NCBI GenBank assembly: GCA_011524905.1
Contig: WTJI01000039.1
Location: 1-64,000 of the forward strand
Reading direction: 5' to 3'
DNA length: 64,000 bases
DNA from: Flavobacteriales bacterium
GTDB taxonomy: Bacteria; Bacteroidota; Bacteroidia; Flavobacteriales; Flavobacteriaceae
Shown: positions 41,485-50,329 of the stretch, piece by piece
Layout of the letters: each line of letters starts with the position of its first letter
How positions within the stretch are numbered: position 1 is the first letter of the stretch
Program-made: the position numbers and the translations under genes
Notes under the pieces: generated by a model
Database searches by the model: none
The model's input: the letters and a program-made list of their open reading frames with translations, nothing else
What the model was told of the DNA's origin: nothing

Positions 41485-41842
41485 GACAATCCTAAACTTC
41501 TTAGCTACCCTGCTACTTGCCGTACTTTTATCAATGTTTTTGCCTTGGTGGTCGGTGATGCTTGCGGCTTTGATTACAGCCTATGTTTTTCCATTAGAAA
41601 ATTCAGCTGTTTTTTGGACTCCGTTTCTATCTGTAGGGCTGTATTGGAGTATTTACTCTTTCCTACTCAGCAGTACCAATGATTACATCTTGGCTCAAAA
41701 AATTGCTAGTTTATTTCCGTTGAATGGCAATCCCTATCTATTAATTCTTGCCACGGGAACCCTGGGTGGTATTGCCGCGGGAGCAGGTGGTGTGTTAGGC
41801 CGGCAACTTGAAGTAGTACTAAAAACAAAAAATGCCAACTAA
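41477..41842 (+). CDS. Small hydrophobic membrane protein, unknown function
   Basis: 121 aa, multiple hydrophobic segments; 8-nt overlap with the acylase ORF. Confidence 0.75.
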   Translation: MNKTILNFLATLLLAVLLSMFLPWWSVMLAALITAYVFPLENSAVFWTPFLSVGLYWSIYSFLLSSTNDYILAQKIASLFPLNGNPYLLILATGTLGGIAAGAGGVLGRQLEVVLKTKNAN

Positions 41843-41930
41843 AAGTTAGCTTAGCAACTCCCTCAATCATTGAGGATACTAAACAAAGCTTTTTACGCTT
41901 TTCGTATTAGTAAGTTCAACAAGATGATTC

Positions 41931-43733
41931 TTAGCCTTTCGCCGCTTGTCTCTTACGTTCGTTTTCATCTAAAAAGACTTTTCGCAAACGCAAGAAATTA
42001 GGAGTAACTTCGACATATTCATCACCTTGGATGTATTCCAATGCTTCCTCAAGGGAGAATTTTATTGGGGGGGCCAACTTTACTTTATCGTCAGATCCAG
42101 CGGCACGCACATTGGATAATTTTTTAGTTTTAGTCACATTGACAACAAGATCGTCACCACGAGAATTTTCACCAATTACCTGTCCAGTATAGACATCTTC
42201 ATTTGGTGCCACAAAAAATTTACCGCGATCTTGTAATTTATCTAAGGAATAGGGAATGGCTTGACCATTTTCCATAGAAATCATTGAGCCATTGATGCGC
42301 CCTGGGATATCGCCCCTAAGCGGTGCAAATTCTTTAAAGCGGTGATTCATAATAGCTTCACCTGCAGTAGCAGTGAGGAGTTGATTCCGCAGGCCAATGA
42401 TACCACGAGAGGGGATGATAAACTCGCACACCATCCGTTCACCTTTGGGCGTCATACTCAACATTTCACCTTTGCGGAGTGTTACCATTTCAATAGCTTT
42501 TCCAGATACGGCCTCTGGTAAATCAATGGTCAATTCCTCGATAGGTTCGTGTTTCTTTCCGTCAATTTCTTTGATGATTACTTGTGGCTGTCCAATCTGT
42601 AATTCATAGCCCTCTCTACGCATGGTTTCGATAAGTACGGATAAATGTAAGACTCCCCGACCGTAAACGATAAATTTATCGGCTGAGTTGGTTTCTTCCA
42701 AACGCATAGCAAGATTGCGTTCCAATTCTTTTTCCAAGCGGTCTTTGATGTGACGGGATGTAACATACTTTCCATCTTTACCAAAGAAGGGTGAATCGTT
42801 AATTGTAAAAAGCATGCTCATGGTGGGTTCATCGATGGCAATGGTAGGTAGCGCTTCCGGTGCTTCGGCATCGGCAATGGTATCGCCAATTTCAAACGCC
42901 TCCAAACCAATCACAGCACAGATATCACCTGCCTGAACCGAATCGACTTTCACCCGCCCCAAACCATCAAAAAGATTGAGCTCTTTGATGCGTTGCTTCT
43001 GGCATTCTCCATGTCGGTTGACTAGTGTTACGGGCATCCCTGCTTTTAAATGACCGCGTTGTAAACGACCAATCGCAATGCGCCCTGTGTAGGCTGAAAA
43101 ATCAAGAGAAGTGATGAGCATTTGAGGTGTACCTTCCGCTACTTTAGGGCTTGGTACGTGTTCTAAAACCATATCAAGGAGTGGAGCTACAGAATCAGTT
43201 TGTTCTTTCCAATCCTCACTCATCCAATTGTTCTTGGCTGAACCATAGACGGTAGGAAAATCCAATTGCCATTCTTCGGCACCCAATTCGAACATCAAAT
43301 CAAATACAGCTTCATGAACCACATCGGGCGTACAATTCTCTTTGTCAACTTTATTGACCACCACAATAGGCTTCAATTTTAGATCAATGGCCTTCTGCAA
43401 AACAAAACGTGTCTGCGGCATAGGTCCCTCAAAGGCATCAACCAATAGCAATACGCCATCAGCCATGTTGAGTACTCTTTCTACTTCCCCACCAAAATCG
43501 GCGTGACCAGGGGTATCGATAATATTGATTTTGGTGTTTTTATAAGTAACCGATATGTTTTTAGATAAGATCGTTATACCACGTTCCCGTTCCAAATCGT
43601 TATTGTCAAGGATCAACTCACCCTTATTTTCATTGGTACGAAAAAGCGCACAATGGTGCATAATTTTATCTACCAATGTGGTTTTCCCGTGATCAACGTG
43701 GGCAATGATGGCGATGTTACGAATTGCTTCCAT
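41931..43733 (-). CDS. typA: GTP-binding protein TypA/BipA
   Basis: [63 protein letters not shown]-terminal [21 protein letters not shown]. Confidence 0.96.
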   Translation of the reverse strand: MEAIRNIAIIAHVDHGKTTLVDKIMHHCALFRTNENKGELILDNNDLERERGITILSKNISVTYKNTKINIIDTPGHADFGGEVERVLNMADGVLLLVDAFEGPMPQTRFVLQKAIDLKLKPIVVVNKVDKENCTPDVVHEAVFDLMFELGAEEWQLDFPTVYGSAKNNWMSEDWKEQTDSVAPLLDMVLEHVPSPKVAEGTPQMLITSLDFSAYTGRIAIGRLQRGHLKAGMPVTLVNRHGECQKQRIKELNLFDGLGRVKVDSVQAGDICAVIGLEAFEIGDTIADAEAPEALPTIAIDEPTMSMLFTINDSPFFGKDGKYVTSRHIKDRLEKELERNLAMRLEETNSADKFIVYGRGVLHLSVLIETMRREGYELQIGQPQVIIKEIDGKKHEPIEELTIDLPEAVSGKAIEMVTLRKGEMLSMTPKGERMVCEFIIPSRGIIGLRNQLLTATAGEAIMNHRFKEFAPLRGDIPGRINGSMISMENGQAIPYSLDKLQDRGKFFVAPNEDVYTGQVIGENSRGDDLVVNVTKTKKLSNVRAAGSDDKVKLAPPIKFSLEEALEYIQGDEYVEVTPNFLRLRKVFLDENERKRQAAKG

Positions 43734-43749
43734 GCTTTTTAAATTGGCG

Positions 43750-43757
43750 CAAAGATA
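43750..43757 (-). promoter_or_regulatory. Candidate -7 element for typA
   Basis: Minus-strand TATCTTTG (TAnnTTTG) 17 nt upstream of the typA ATG. Confidence 0.45.
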
Positions 43758-43924
43758 GGTCTAATCGCTCAGGTAAAAGCCAAAGTCTGCTTTGAAATAC
43801 CAAGAAAATAAAATCCCCTCCTATTCTACCTCGTATGAATGAATCGTTTGAGTTGATTTTTTTCTTGGGATTCCATCAAATATAGCAACAATCGACTTGA
43901 TGGAAAATCAATAAAAAACGTATA

Positions 43925-43954
43925 TTTGAATGTTGGTTTAACCAACAATCTTTG
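43925..43954 (+). promoter_or_regulatory. Predicted ssrA promoter with palindromic spacer
   Basis: TTTG (43925-43928), 18-nt spacer, AATCTTTG (43947-43954), ~8 nt before the mature tmRNA 5' end; spacer contains TGTTGGTTTAACCAACA. Confidence 0.55.
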
Positions 43955-43961
43955 ACATTTT

Positions 43962-44357
43962 GGGGTCGACTGGTTTTGACAGCAAGACCAATTGAAAAAG
44001 TAAGCATGTCGAGTCAGGAATCACTACTCGTAAAACTGGGATTCAACGTTTTAAATGGCGAAAATAACTACGCTCTAGCTGCTTAATCGACTGAATTATA
44101 GTAAGTCCTAGCCCAGTCCGACCAGGTCGGAAAGCCAGATGTCTCTCAATAGCCCTTGTTGACGGCGATTGAAACTGAGGCACCATCAAAGTCAACATCG
44201 AAGTTTTTGAGTGTCGCAAAAACTTTCCAATCACAGACACTACGGTTGCAATGGATTGTTTTCTGTCAGTTGCTTCCCGACAATTCAAAGAAAACTAAAC
44301 ATGTAGAAAGCCTTTTTATTGCTTGTTTGGACGCGGGTTCGATTCCCGCCGACTCCA
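43962..44357 (+). ncRNA. ssrA: Transfer-messenger RNA (tmRNA)
   Basis: 5' GGGGTCGACTGGTTTTGACAG and 3' GGTTCGATTCCCGCCGACTCCA form the tRNA-like domain; tag ORF GGCGAAAATAACTACGCTCTAGCTGCTTAA (44057-44086) = GENNYALAA*. Confidence 0.97.
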
Positions 44358-44541
44358 CTTTTTACTAAAACAAAAAAAGATTGAATAGTCCCACAATGAT
44401 TCCTATCTAGCAGACAAAAACGAATTGCTTGTATTCACATCTTAATAAATAGAAGCCCTAACTCAGCTTTTGTTTTTAAAAAAGACCACCCCTACAAATA
44501 AAAGTAGGTAAGCCCCTACAAAAGTCACTAAAATAAACTTT

Positions 44542-45315
44542 ATGGAAACCAAGGAACAAATTGTCAATGACTGGTTAACCCGTTACACGGGTGTCCCACT
44601 AAAAAACTTTGGTCGTTATATTCTGTTGACCAATTTCCAACATTATGTTGATCTATTCGCCACAATTACAAAAGCTGAAATAGAAGGGCTAGACAAACCC
44701 ATGTTATCTGCTACCAGTGATAATATCACAATAATCAATTTTGGAATGGGAAGTCCTAATGCAGCCCTGGTTATGGATTTATTGACCGCAATCCATCCAG
44801 AAGCAGTATTGTTTCTAGGCAAATGTGGCGGATTAAAAAAGCGAAATGAAATTGGAGATTTTATTTTGCCCATTGGTGCCATCCGTGGTGATGGTACCTC
44901 TGATGATTACCTGCCCAAAGAAGTGCCTGCAATGCCTTCATTTGCGCTCCAAAGAGCCATCTCTTCTACGATCAAAGACAAGGGGTTTAATTATTGGACT
45001 GGAACTGTATATACCACCAACAGAAGGGTTTGGGAGCACGATGAAGTATTTAAAAATTATTTAGAAACCCTAAGGGCTTACGCCATTGATATGGAAACGG
45101 CTACCCTTTTTACCGTTGGTTTCCACAATAAAATTCCAACGGGTGCCCTACTTTTAGTTACTGACCAGCCCATGGTTCCAGAGGGGGTAAAAACGCACAC
45201 AAAAGATAAAGAAAATGTTAAATTGTATGATCAAAATCATGTCCAGTCTGGTATTGACTCTCTGAAGCAGCTCATTAATCGCGGAGAAACAATTAGACAT
45301 TTAAAGTTTCAATAG
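44542..45315 (+). CDS. amn: AMP nucleosidase (short type)
   Basis: ITIINFGMGSPNAALVMDLLTAIHPEAVLFLGKCGGLKK, IGAIRGDGTSDDYLPKEVPA, AIDMETATLFTVGF. Confidence 0.88.
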   Translation: METKEQIVNDWLTRYTGVPLKNFGRYILLTNFQHYVDLFATITKAEIEGLDKPMLSATSDNITIINFGMGSPNAALVMDLLTAIHPEAVLFLGKCGGLKKRNEIGDFILPIGAIRGDGTSDDYLPKEVPAMPSFALQRAISSTIKDKGFNYWTGTVYTTNRRVWEHDEVFKNYLETLRAYAIDMETATLFTVGFHNKIPTGALLLVTDQPMVPEGVKTHTKDKENVKLYDQNHVQSGIDSLKQLINRGETIRHLKFQ

Positions 45316-45394
45316 TTGTATCAAACCCAAATTTACTTCTATCTTGACAGGGTCTATTCAATTAATCAACACAAAAGTGTGAATGGACTAATAT

Positions 45395-45799
45395 GTGCCT
45401 AATAATTTTAAATATGTCATGAAACACTATCCCATATTACTATTTGCCTTCATTTCTATTCTTTCTACTTCATTTTTGCCCGCTCAAGAGCAAACACCAA
45501 TTGAAATTGTTACCTATGATAGAATGAAAAATTTAGATCGCTCTGCTTTAATTTTAGATGTTCGAACTCCTGGAGAATTTAACAAGGGTGCAATCGCTGG
45601 AGCTACTCACATTGACTTCTTGCAACCTGAAAAATTCACAGCTTATGTAAGGCAATTGGATAAATCAACCCCTGTTTATCTGTATTGTCATAGTGGTGGG
45701 AGAAGCCACCAAGCTGCTGTTCAACTTTATAAAATGGGGTTCATTAAAATATATGATTACGCCGGCGGCTACTCAGATTGGTCGGTAAAAAATCAATAA
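45395..45799 (+). CDS. Rhodanese-like domain protein, exported
   Basis: Signal-like N-terminus; LILDVRTPGEFNKGAIAGATHIDFL; VYLYCHSGGRSHQAAVQLYKMGF active-site loop. Confidence 0.9.
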   Translation: MPNNFKYVMKHYPILLFAFISILSTSFLPAQEQTPIEIVTYDRMKNLDRSALILDVRTPGEFNKGAIAGATHIDFLQPEKFTAYVRQLDKSTPVYLYCHSGGRSHQAAVQLYKMGFIKIYDYAGGYSDWSVKNQ

Positions 45800-45803
45800 A
45801 CTA

Positions 45804-46712
45804 CTATTGCTCTTCTTTTTCGAAAGCAACGCGATCATTGCCATCTAATCTAATTTTAAGTAGAATCTCATGAGTACGCAATTGAAGTCCAGCCAAGTTA
45901 CCTTGAGTGGGTTGCGCGAAGGCATAGCCGGCCTTTATCTGAGAAGATATTGGGATATAGGTAATAAAGCCTAATTCTCCCGTAGAACGATGGGATAAAC
46001 CAAAATCGATTTTTTCTTGAAAGTTTACTGCCATTTGATAGGAAAAAATAGTGGGCAAACCTTTTACATGCTGCATCAAAATGGTTGGTTTTAACATCCA
46101 TCCATCTCGGATATTAAATGAAGTACCTAAACCGAGATAGGTGTGTATCCTGTCTTGTGATTGCACCCATTCAGAATTGTCCAGATTGTTATTGAGTAAT
46201 CGAGGTTGGGAAAGAGCAAACCAATATTTTTTAAAATTCAAATATAATCCTGCGCCAACATTGGGTTTAAAAGTACTAATACTTTGCTGAGCTGGATCAA
46301 AATCCTGCCCTGTCGATCGAAGGTTTTGTATGGCAGCATTATAAAAGTTCCCACCTGCCTTTAAACCCAGTTGCAAAAAAACTTCTGAACTAATCTGCAA
46401 TGGATAAGAGAAATCTAAAAAAGCTTGCGTTTGGCGTTCAACATAGACTTTATCAGTAACGAAATTGATCCCTACACCTAGTTTGTTATTCGTCTGGGTT
46501 GCATAAGAAAAAGCAAAAGTGCGTGGCGCATCATCAATGGCTGTCCATTGGGAGTTGGAGTGTATCACAAGCTCAGAACCTTCGTGCATCCCCGCCATCG
46601 CTGGATTGATATTATTGAGTTGGTAAGATGCCAACCAGAATTGGGTTTCTTGTTGTGCAAGAAGCGGACCGTTGAAAATCAGAAACAGTAAGATGAACAA
46701 TGATTTTTTCAT
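45804..46712 (-). CDS. PorP/SprF-family type IX secretion membrane protein
   Basis: QQETQFWLASYQLNNINPAMAGMHEGSELVIHSNSQWTAIDDAPRTFAFSYATQTNNKLGVGINFVTDKV; typical PorP/SprF N-terminus. Confidence 0.9.
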   Translation of the reverse strand: MKKSLFILLFLIFNGPLLAQQETQFWLASYQLNNINPAMAGMHEGSELVIHSNSQWTAIDDAPRTFAFSYATQTNNKLGVGINFVTDKVYVERQTQAFLDFSYPLQISSEVFLQLGLKAGGNFYNAAIQNLRSTGQDFDPAQQSISTFKPNVGAGLYLNFKKYWFALSQPRLLNNNLDNSEWVQSQDRIHTYLGLGTSFNIRDGWMLKPTILMQHVKGLPTIFSYQMAVNFQEKIDFGLSHRSTGELGFITYIPISSQIKAGYAFAQPTQGNLAGLQLRTHEILLKIRLDGNDRVAFEKEEQ

Positions 46713-46716
46713 AGCA

Positions 46717-48084
46717 TTACCGTATTAAATATATCCAACCTTTTATATCGATAGTACCATCCCCTTCTTTATCAATGGCAATCAAATAACTTCCTGCAGG
46801 GACAGATTTGCCTCTATAGGTCCCCCCCCAACTGTTATTGTAATTTCTTATTTGCACCAATTCTAAACCTGAACGAGAGAAGATATACACAGTATTGTTT
46901 GGGAAATTTTCAATGTTGATGATTTCTAGCCTATCATTGATCCCATCACCGTTAGGAGAGAAAATTTCGGGGAGTATCAATTTTGTATCTGCTATTCCGT
47001 CGTTATTTAAGTCTGTATCCAACCGGTCTGGAATACAATCACGATCAATATCTGTAGGATAATCAAAAACATCTAAGGGTGAAGTTCCCTCCTCTACTTC
47101 AACAAGATCAGAAAAACAATCATTATCGTCATCCACATCAATATTATTGCCTAAACCATCAGCATCTGTATCCAACCATTCCGTAGTATCAAAGGGGAAA
47201 TCATCATTTTCATCCAAATAACCATCGTTATCATCATCTGGATCTATACAGTCTACCAAGCCATCTTGGTCAAAATCGGGTGGGAATTCGTCAGCGTTGA
47301 GGCTGTTGTATCCACAATCTATCTCTAAGATGTCGAGATAACCATCTTCATCATCGTCGTCATCCAAACAATCGGGGATTCCATCAGTATCAAAATCAGA
47401 AGGATAGGAACTTGCATCAAAGGGATCCGTTCCACAAAATTCTTCATCTTGAGTTGAATATCCATCGTTGTCATCATCACTTCCCCCCAAACCGCTCTCA
47501 CCACCAAGTGTATCTGACACAGTAGTTGTGGTAGAAGTTTCGGTGGGTGAACTAATCGCACCTCCTCCACTGCCACCACTTGAAACAGAACTAGATGAAC
47601 TTGGGCTAAAAATTGAAATAGTAGATGATCCTAGGGTACTACTAACCTGAAGTGTTATCTCTTTGAGGGGCAGCGCTGTAACTGTTGCGCTCACTTTTTG
47701 ACTAAGCGTATTCACATTACTTGGTACTATTCTATTCCACTGACTTGCGCTGTAAACGGAAATAGCAAGTGAATCAGGAGTTAAGCTACCTAAAGCAGCA
47801 TTTGTGTAAGCCACCTCAATAGCACCACTGTAGGCTGAAGTATTGTTTGAGAAAACAAAAACAATACTGGTATTAGAAATCCCTGCTGTATTCGATGTAT
47901 TGGTTTGTTTCGAAAGTTGGGTGTTTTGAAGAGAAAAGGTCGAAGATGGCTGTAACTCCAATCCAGCAATACTGAAAAGACTGCCGTTAGTAAGCAATAA
48001 AGATTCATCTCCACCAACACTAACCAATTGGGCGTGGCCTGTTACAGCAAATGCCAATAAAATAATTAAATATAGCCTGTACAA
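46717..48084 (-). CDS. T9SS type-B (CHU_C/gliding-motility-associated) cargo with Asp-rich thrombospondin-type-3-like repeats
   Basis: Signal peptide; repeated DxDxDG blocks (DDDNDGY..., DFDTDGIPDCLDDDDDEDGYLD...); C-terminus [18 protein letters not shown]...PAGSYLIAIDKEGDGTIDIKGWIYLIR. Confidence 0.88.
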   Translation of the reverse strand: MYRLYLIILLAFAVTGHAQLVSVGGDESLLLTNGSLFSIAGLELQPSSTFSLQNTQLSKQTNTSNTAGISNTSIVFVFSNNTSAYSGAIEVAYTNAALGSLTPDSLAISVYSASQWNRIVPSNVNTLSQKVSATVTALPLKEITLQVSSTLGSSTISIFSPSSSSSVSSGGSGGGAISSPTETSTTTTVSDTLGGESGLGGSDDDNDGYSTQDEEFCGTDPFDASSYPSDFDTDGIPDCLDDDDDEDGYLDILEIDCGYNSLNADEFPPDFDQDGLVDCIDPDDDNDGYLDENDDFPFDTTEWLDTDADGLGNNIDVDDDNDCFSDLVEVEEGTSPLDVFDYPTDIDRDCIPDRLDTDLNNDGIADTKLILPEIFSPNGDGINDRLEIINIENFPNNTVYIFSRSGLELVQIRNYNNSWGGTYRGKSVPAGSYLIAIDKEGDGTIDIKGWIYLIR

Positions 48085-48297
48085 AACTAGAATACTTACA
48101 ATCTAACGTTACACATTTGAAATTGTTGTGCAAAAATGAAAATATTACCTATATTTTTTTTGGTAGAGAGCGAATATCCCAGTAAACAACAAAATAAATT
48201 ACAAAAATGACACAAATTATATTAAAAAGAAGTCGCTTGTTGATACAGATAAAAAAGTAAGTAATTTAGTGGTGTTTCTAAGTAAATAAAATCAATA

Positions 48298-50322
48298 ATG
48301 AAAAAACACACCCTTCTTTTTTTTGTGTGCCTATGCGTCTTCTATGCGGGCATTGCCCAAACCACAAATGAGCTTTTTTCCAGTATGGATGTTTTCGGCT
48401 TACAGTATGTGCAACAACCACAAATTAGTCCAGATGGAACAACAATTGTTTATCGACGTATGCGAATGGATATTCAAAGAGATAAAGCTACTGGTAATCT
48501 TTGGCAAATTGACGTTGACGGTGGTCAACATCAAAAGCTTACTTCGTTTGAGGGGTCAGAATCAGGAGCAGTATGGTCTCCACAAGGAGACCGCTTAGCA
48601 TTTGTTAGGAGCACTACCGAGGGGAGTGAAATTTATGTTTATTGGGTAGAAAGTGGTAAGACAGCGCGTTTGACACAGGTTAGTGGCAGTCCATCTTCAC
48701 TAAGTTGGTCGCCCGATGGGAGCAAGATTGCCTTTCGCATGAAGGTTCCAAAGGCCCCTCCTGTCCTCATAAAAATGCCTAAAAAACCAAAAGGAGCTCA
48801 GTGGGCTAAAGCGGCACGTATCACAGACAGGTTGTATCATGAAGCAGACGGACGTGGTTATATCAAACCAGGGTTCAGCCATATTTTTATGGTAGATGCC
48901 AATGGATCAGCCGCTCAACAGCTTACTAGTGGGGATTTTCCCATTGGAGGTTCACTCTCATGGCACCCCAATGGACAAAAAATATACTTTAGTGGCAATC
49001 GAAAACCCGACTGGGAATACGACTATCGCAATACTGAAATTTATGAGCTTTCCTTAGACACCCAAAAAACAAAACCCCTTACCGATCGAAATGGACCCGA
49101 CTACAATCCTCAAATCAGTCCTGATGGTCGAGTGATTGCTTATTTGGGCTACGATGATAAAGTGCAAGCCTATCAGAACCGACAAATTTGGCTGATGCTT
49201 CCCGATGGTACTCAAAAACAACTACTTAGTGATGCTATTGATGCCAGTATTTCTCAAATGATATGGGATGCAAACAGCAAAGGACTTTATGTGAGTTATG
49301 ATCAAAAAGGAGATACTAAAATTGCATATCTTAAAATAGATGGGCGCCTAAAACAGCTAGCCGAACAACTCGGCGGAACGAGTATCGGTCGGCCCTATGG
49401 TGGTGGCTCTTTTTCTGTTTCAAAAAAAGGAAGTATCGCTTATACCTACACCCAACCCTCATTCCCAGCTGAATTGGCAGTTGTATCGCAGGGACAACGA
49501 CAACAATTAACACAGTTAAATCAAATGCTGTTGGGGAAAAAAACCTTAGGTCGGGTAGAAACTATCAATTACAACTCTTCATTTGATGGGCGTGATATCC
49601 AAGGCTGGTTGGTTTATCCCCCAAATTATTCTGCTAATAAAAAATACCCACTTTTGGTCGAAAACCATGGAGGACCCATTTCAAACTATGGTAATCGCTT
49701 TTCGGCAGAAATGCAACTTTATGCTGCTGCTGGCTATATAGTGTTTTATCCTAATCCAAGAGGTAGTACTAGTTATGGAGAAGCATTTGCCAACTTATTG
49801 TACCATAATTACCCAGGTGAGGACTACCAAGACGTGATGGATGGTGTGGACTTTCTCATAGATAAAGGACTTGCTCATGAAGACCAACTCTATGTAACTG
49901 GAGGTAGTGCTGGTGGAATTATGACTGCATGGATGATCGGAAAAAACAACAGATTTGAAGCAGCTGTAGTAGTTAAACCCGTCATGAATTGGATCAGTAA
50001 AACACTTGTTGCCGATAATTATTTTCAATATGCCAATAACCGATTGCCAGGGCAACCCTGGGAAAATTTTGAAGCCTATTGGAATTTTTCACCTCTTTCT
50101 TTAGTGGGAAATATTGAAACACCTACAATGGTCATGGTTGGCATGGAAGATTTACGAACGCCACCTAGTGAAGCAAAACAACTATATCATGCTTTGAAAA
50201 TTCGAAAAATACCAACTGTGTTGGTAGAAATTCCACAAGCAAGCCATGGCATCGCTAGGAGGCCTAGTAACCTCATCAGCAAAGTAGCTCATGTTTTAGC
50301 ATGGTTAGAGAAATACCGATAA
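48298..50322 (+). CDS. S9 family prolyl oligopeptidase-type peptidase, exported
   Basis: TolB-like/WD40-like propeller (QISPDGTTIVYRR, WSPDGSKIAFR) plus alpha/beta-hydrolase: NPRGSTSYGEAFANLLYHNYPGEDYQDVMDG, VTGGSAGGIMTAWMIG, catalytic ASHG. Confidence 0.93.
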   Translation: MKKHTLLFFVCLCVFYAGIAQTTNELFSSMDVFGLQYVQQPQISPDGTTIVYRRMRMDIQRDKATGNLWQIDVDGGQHQKLTSFEGSESGAVWSPQGDRLAFVRSTTEGSEIYVYWVESGKTARLTQVSGSPSSLSWSPDGSKIAFRMKVPKAPPVLIKMPKKPKGAQWAKAARITDRLYHEADGRGYIKPGFSHIFMVDANGSAAQQLTSGDFPIGGSLSWHPNGQKIYFSGNRKPDWEYDYRNTEIYELSLDTQKTKPLTDRNGPDYNPQISPDGRVIAYLGYDDKVQAYQNRQIWLMLPDGTQKQLLSDAIDASISQMIWDANSKGLYVSYDQKGDTKIAYLKIDGRLKQLAEQLGGTSIGRPYGGGSFSVSKKGSIAYTYTQPSFPAELAVVSQGQRQQLTQLNQMLLGKKTLGRVETINYNSSFDGRDIQGWLVYPPNYSANKKYPLLVENHGGPISNYGNRFSAEMQLYAAAGYIVFYPNPRGSTSYGEAFANLLYHNYPGEDYQDVMDGVDFLIDKGLAHEDQLYVTGGSAGGIMTAWMIGKNNRFEAAVVVKPVMNWISKTLVADNYFQYANNRLPGQPWENFEAYWNFSPLSLVGNIETPTMVMVGMEDLRTPPSEAKQLYHALKIRKIPTVLVEIPQASHGIARRPSNLISKVAHVLAWLEKYR

Positions 50323-50329
50323 TTATGAA

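Noticed and set aside
41861-41875. CCTCAAT-c-ATTGAGG palindrome between convergent genes
   Set aside because: Could be a weak terminator but lacks an adjacent T-run; 7-bp arms are expected by chance several times in 64 kb.
44043-44368. ORFs 44043..44288 (-) and 44156..44368 (+)
   Set aside because: Both lie in the tmRNA gene, whose structure and tag fully explain the sequence; chance frames.
44482-44525. Short direct repeat CCCCTACAAA x2 upstream of amn
   Set aside because: Only two 10-mers, no further structure; not enough to call a regulatory repeat.
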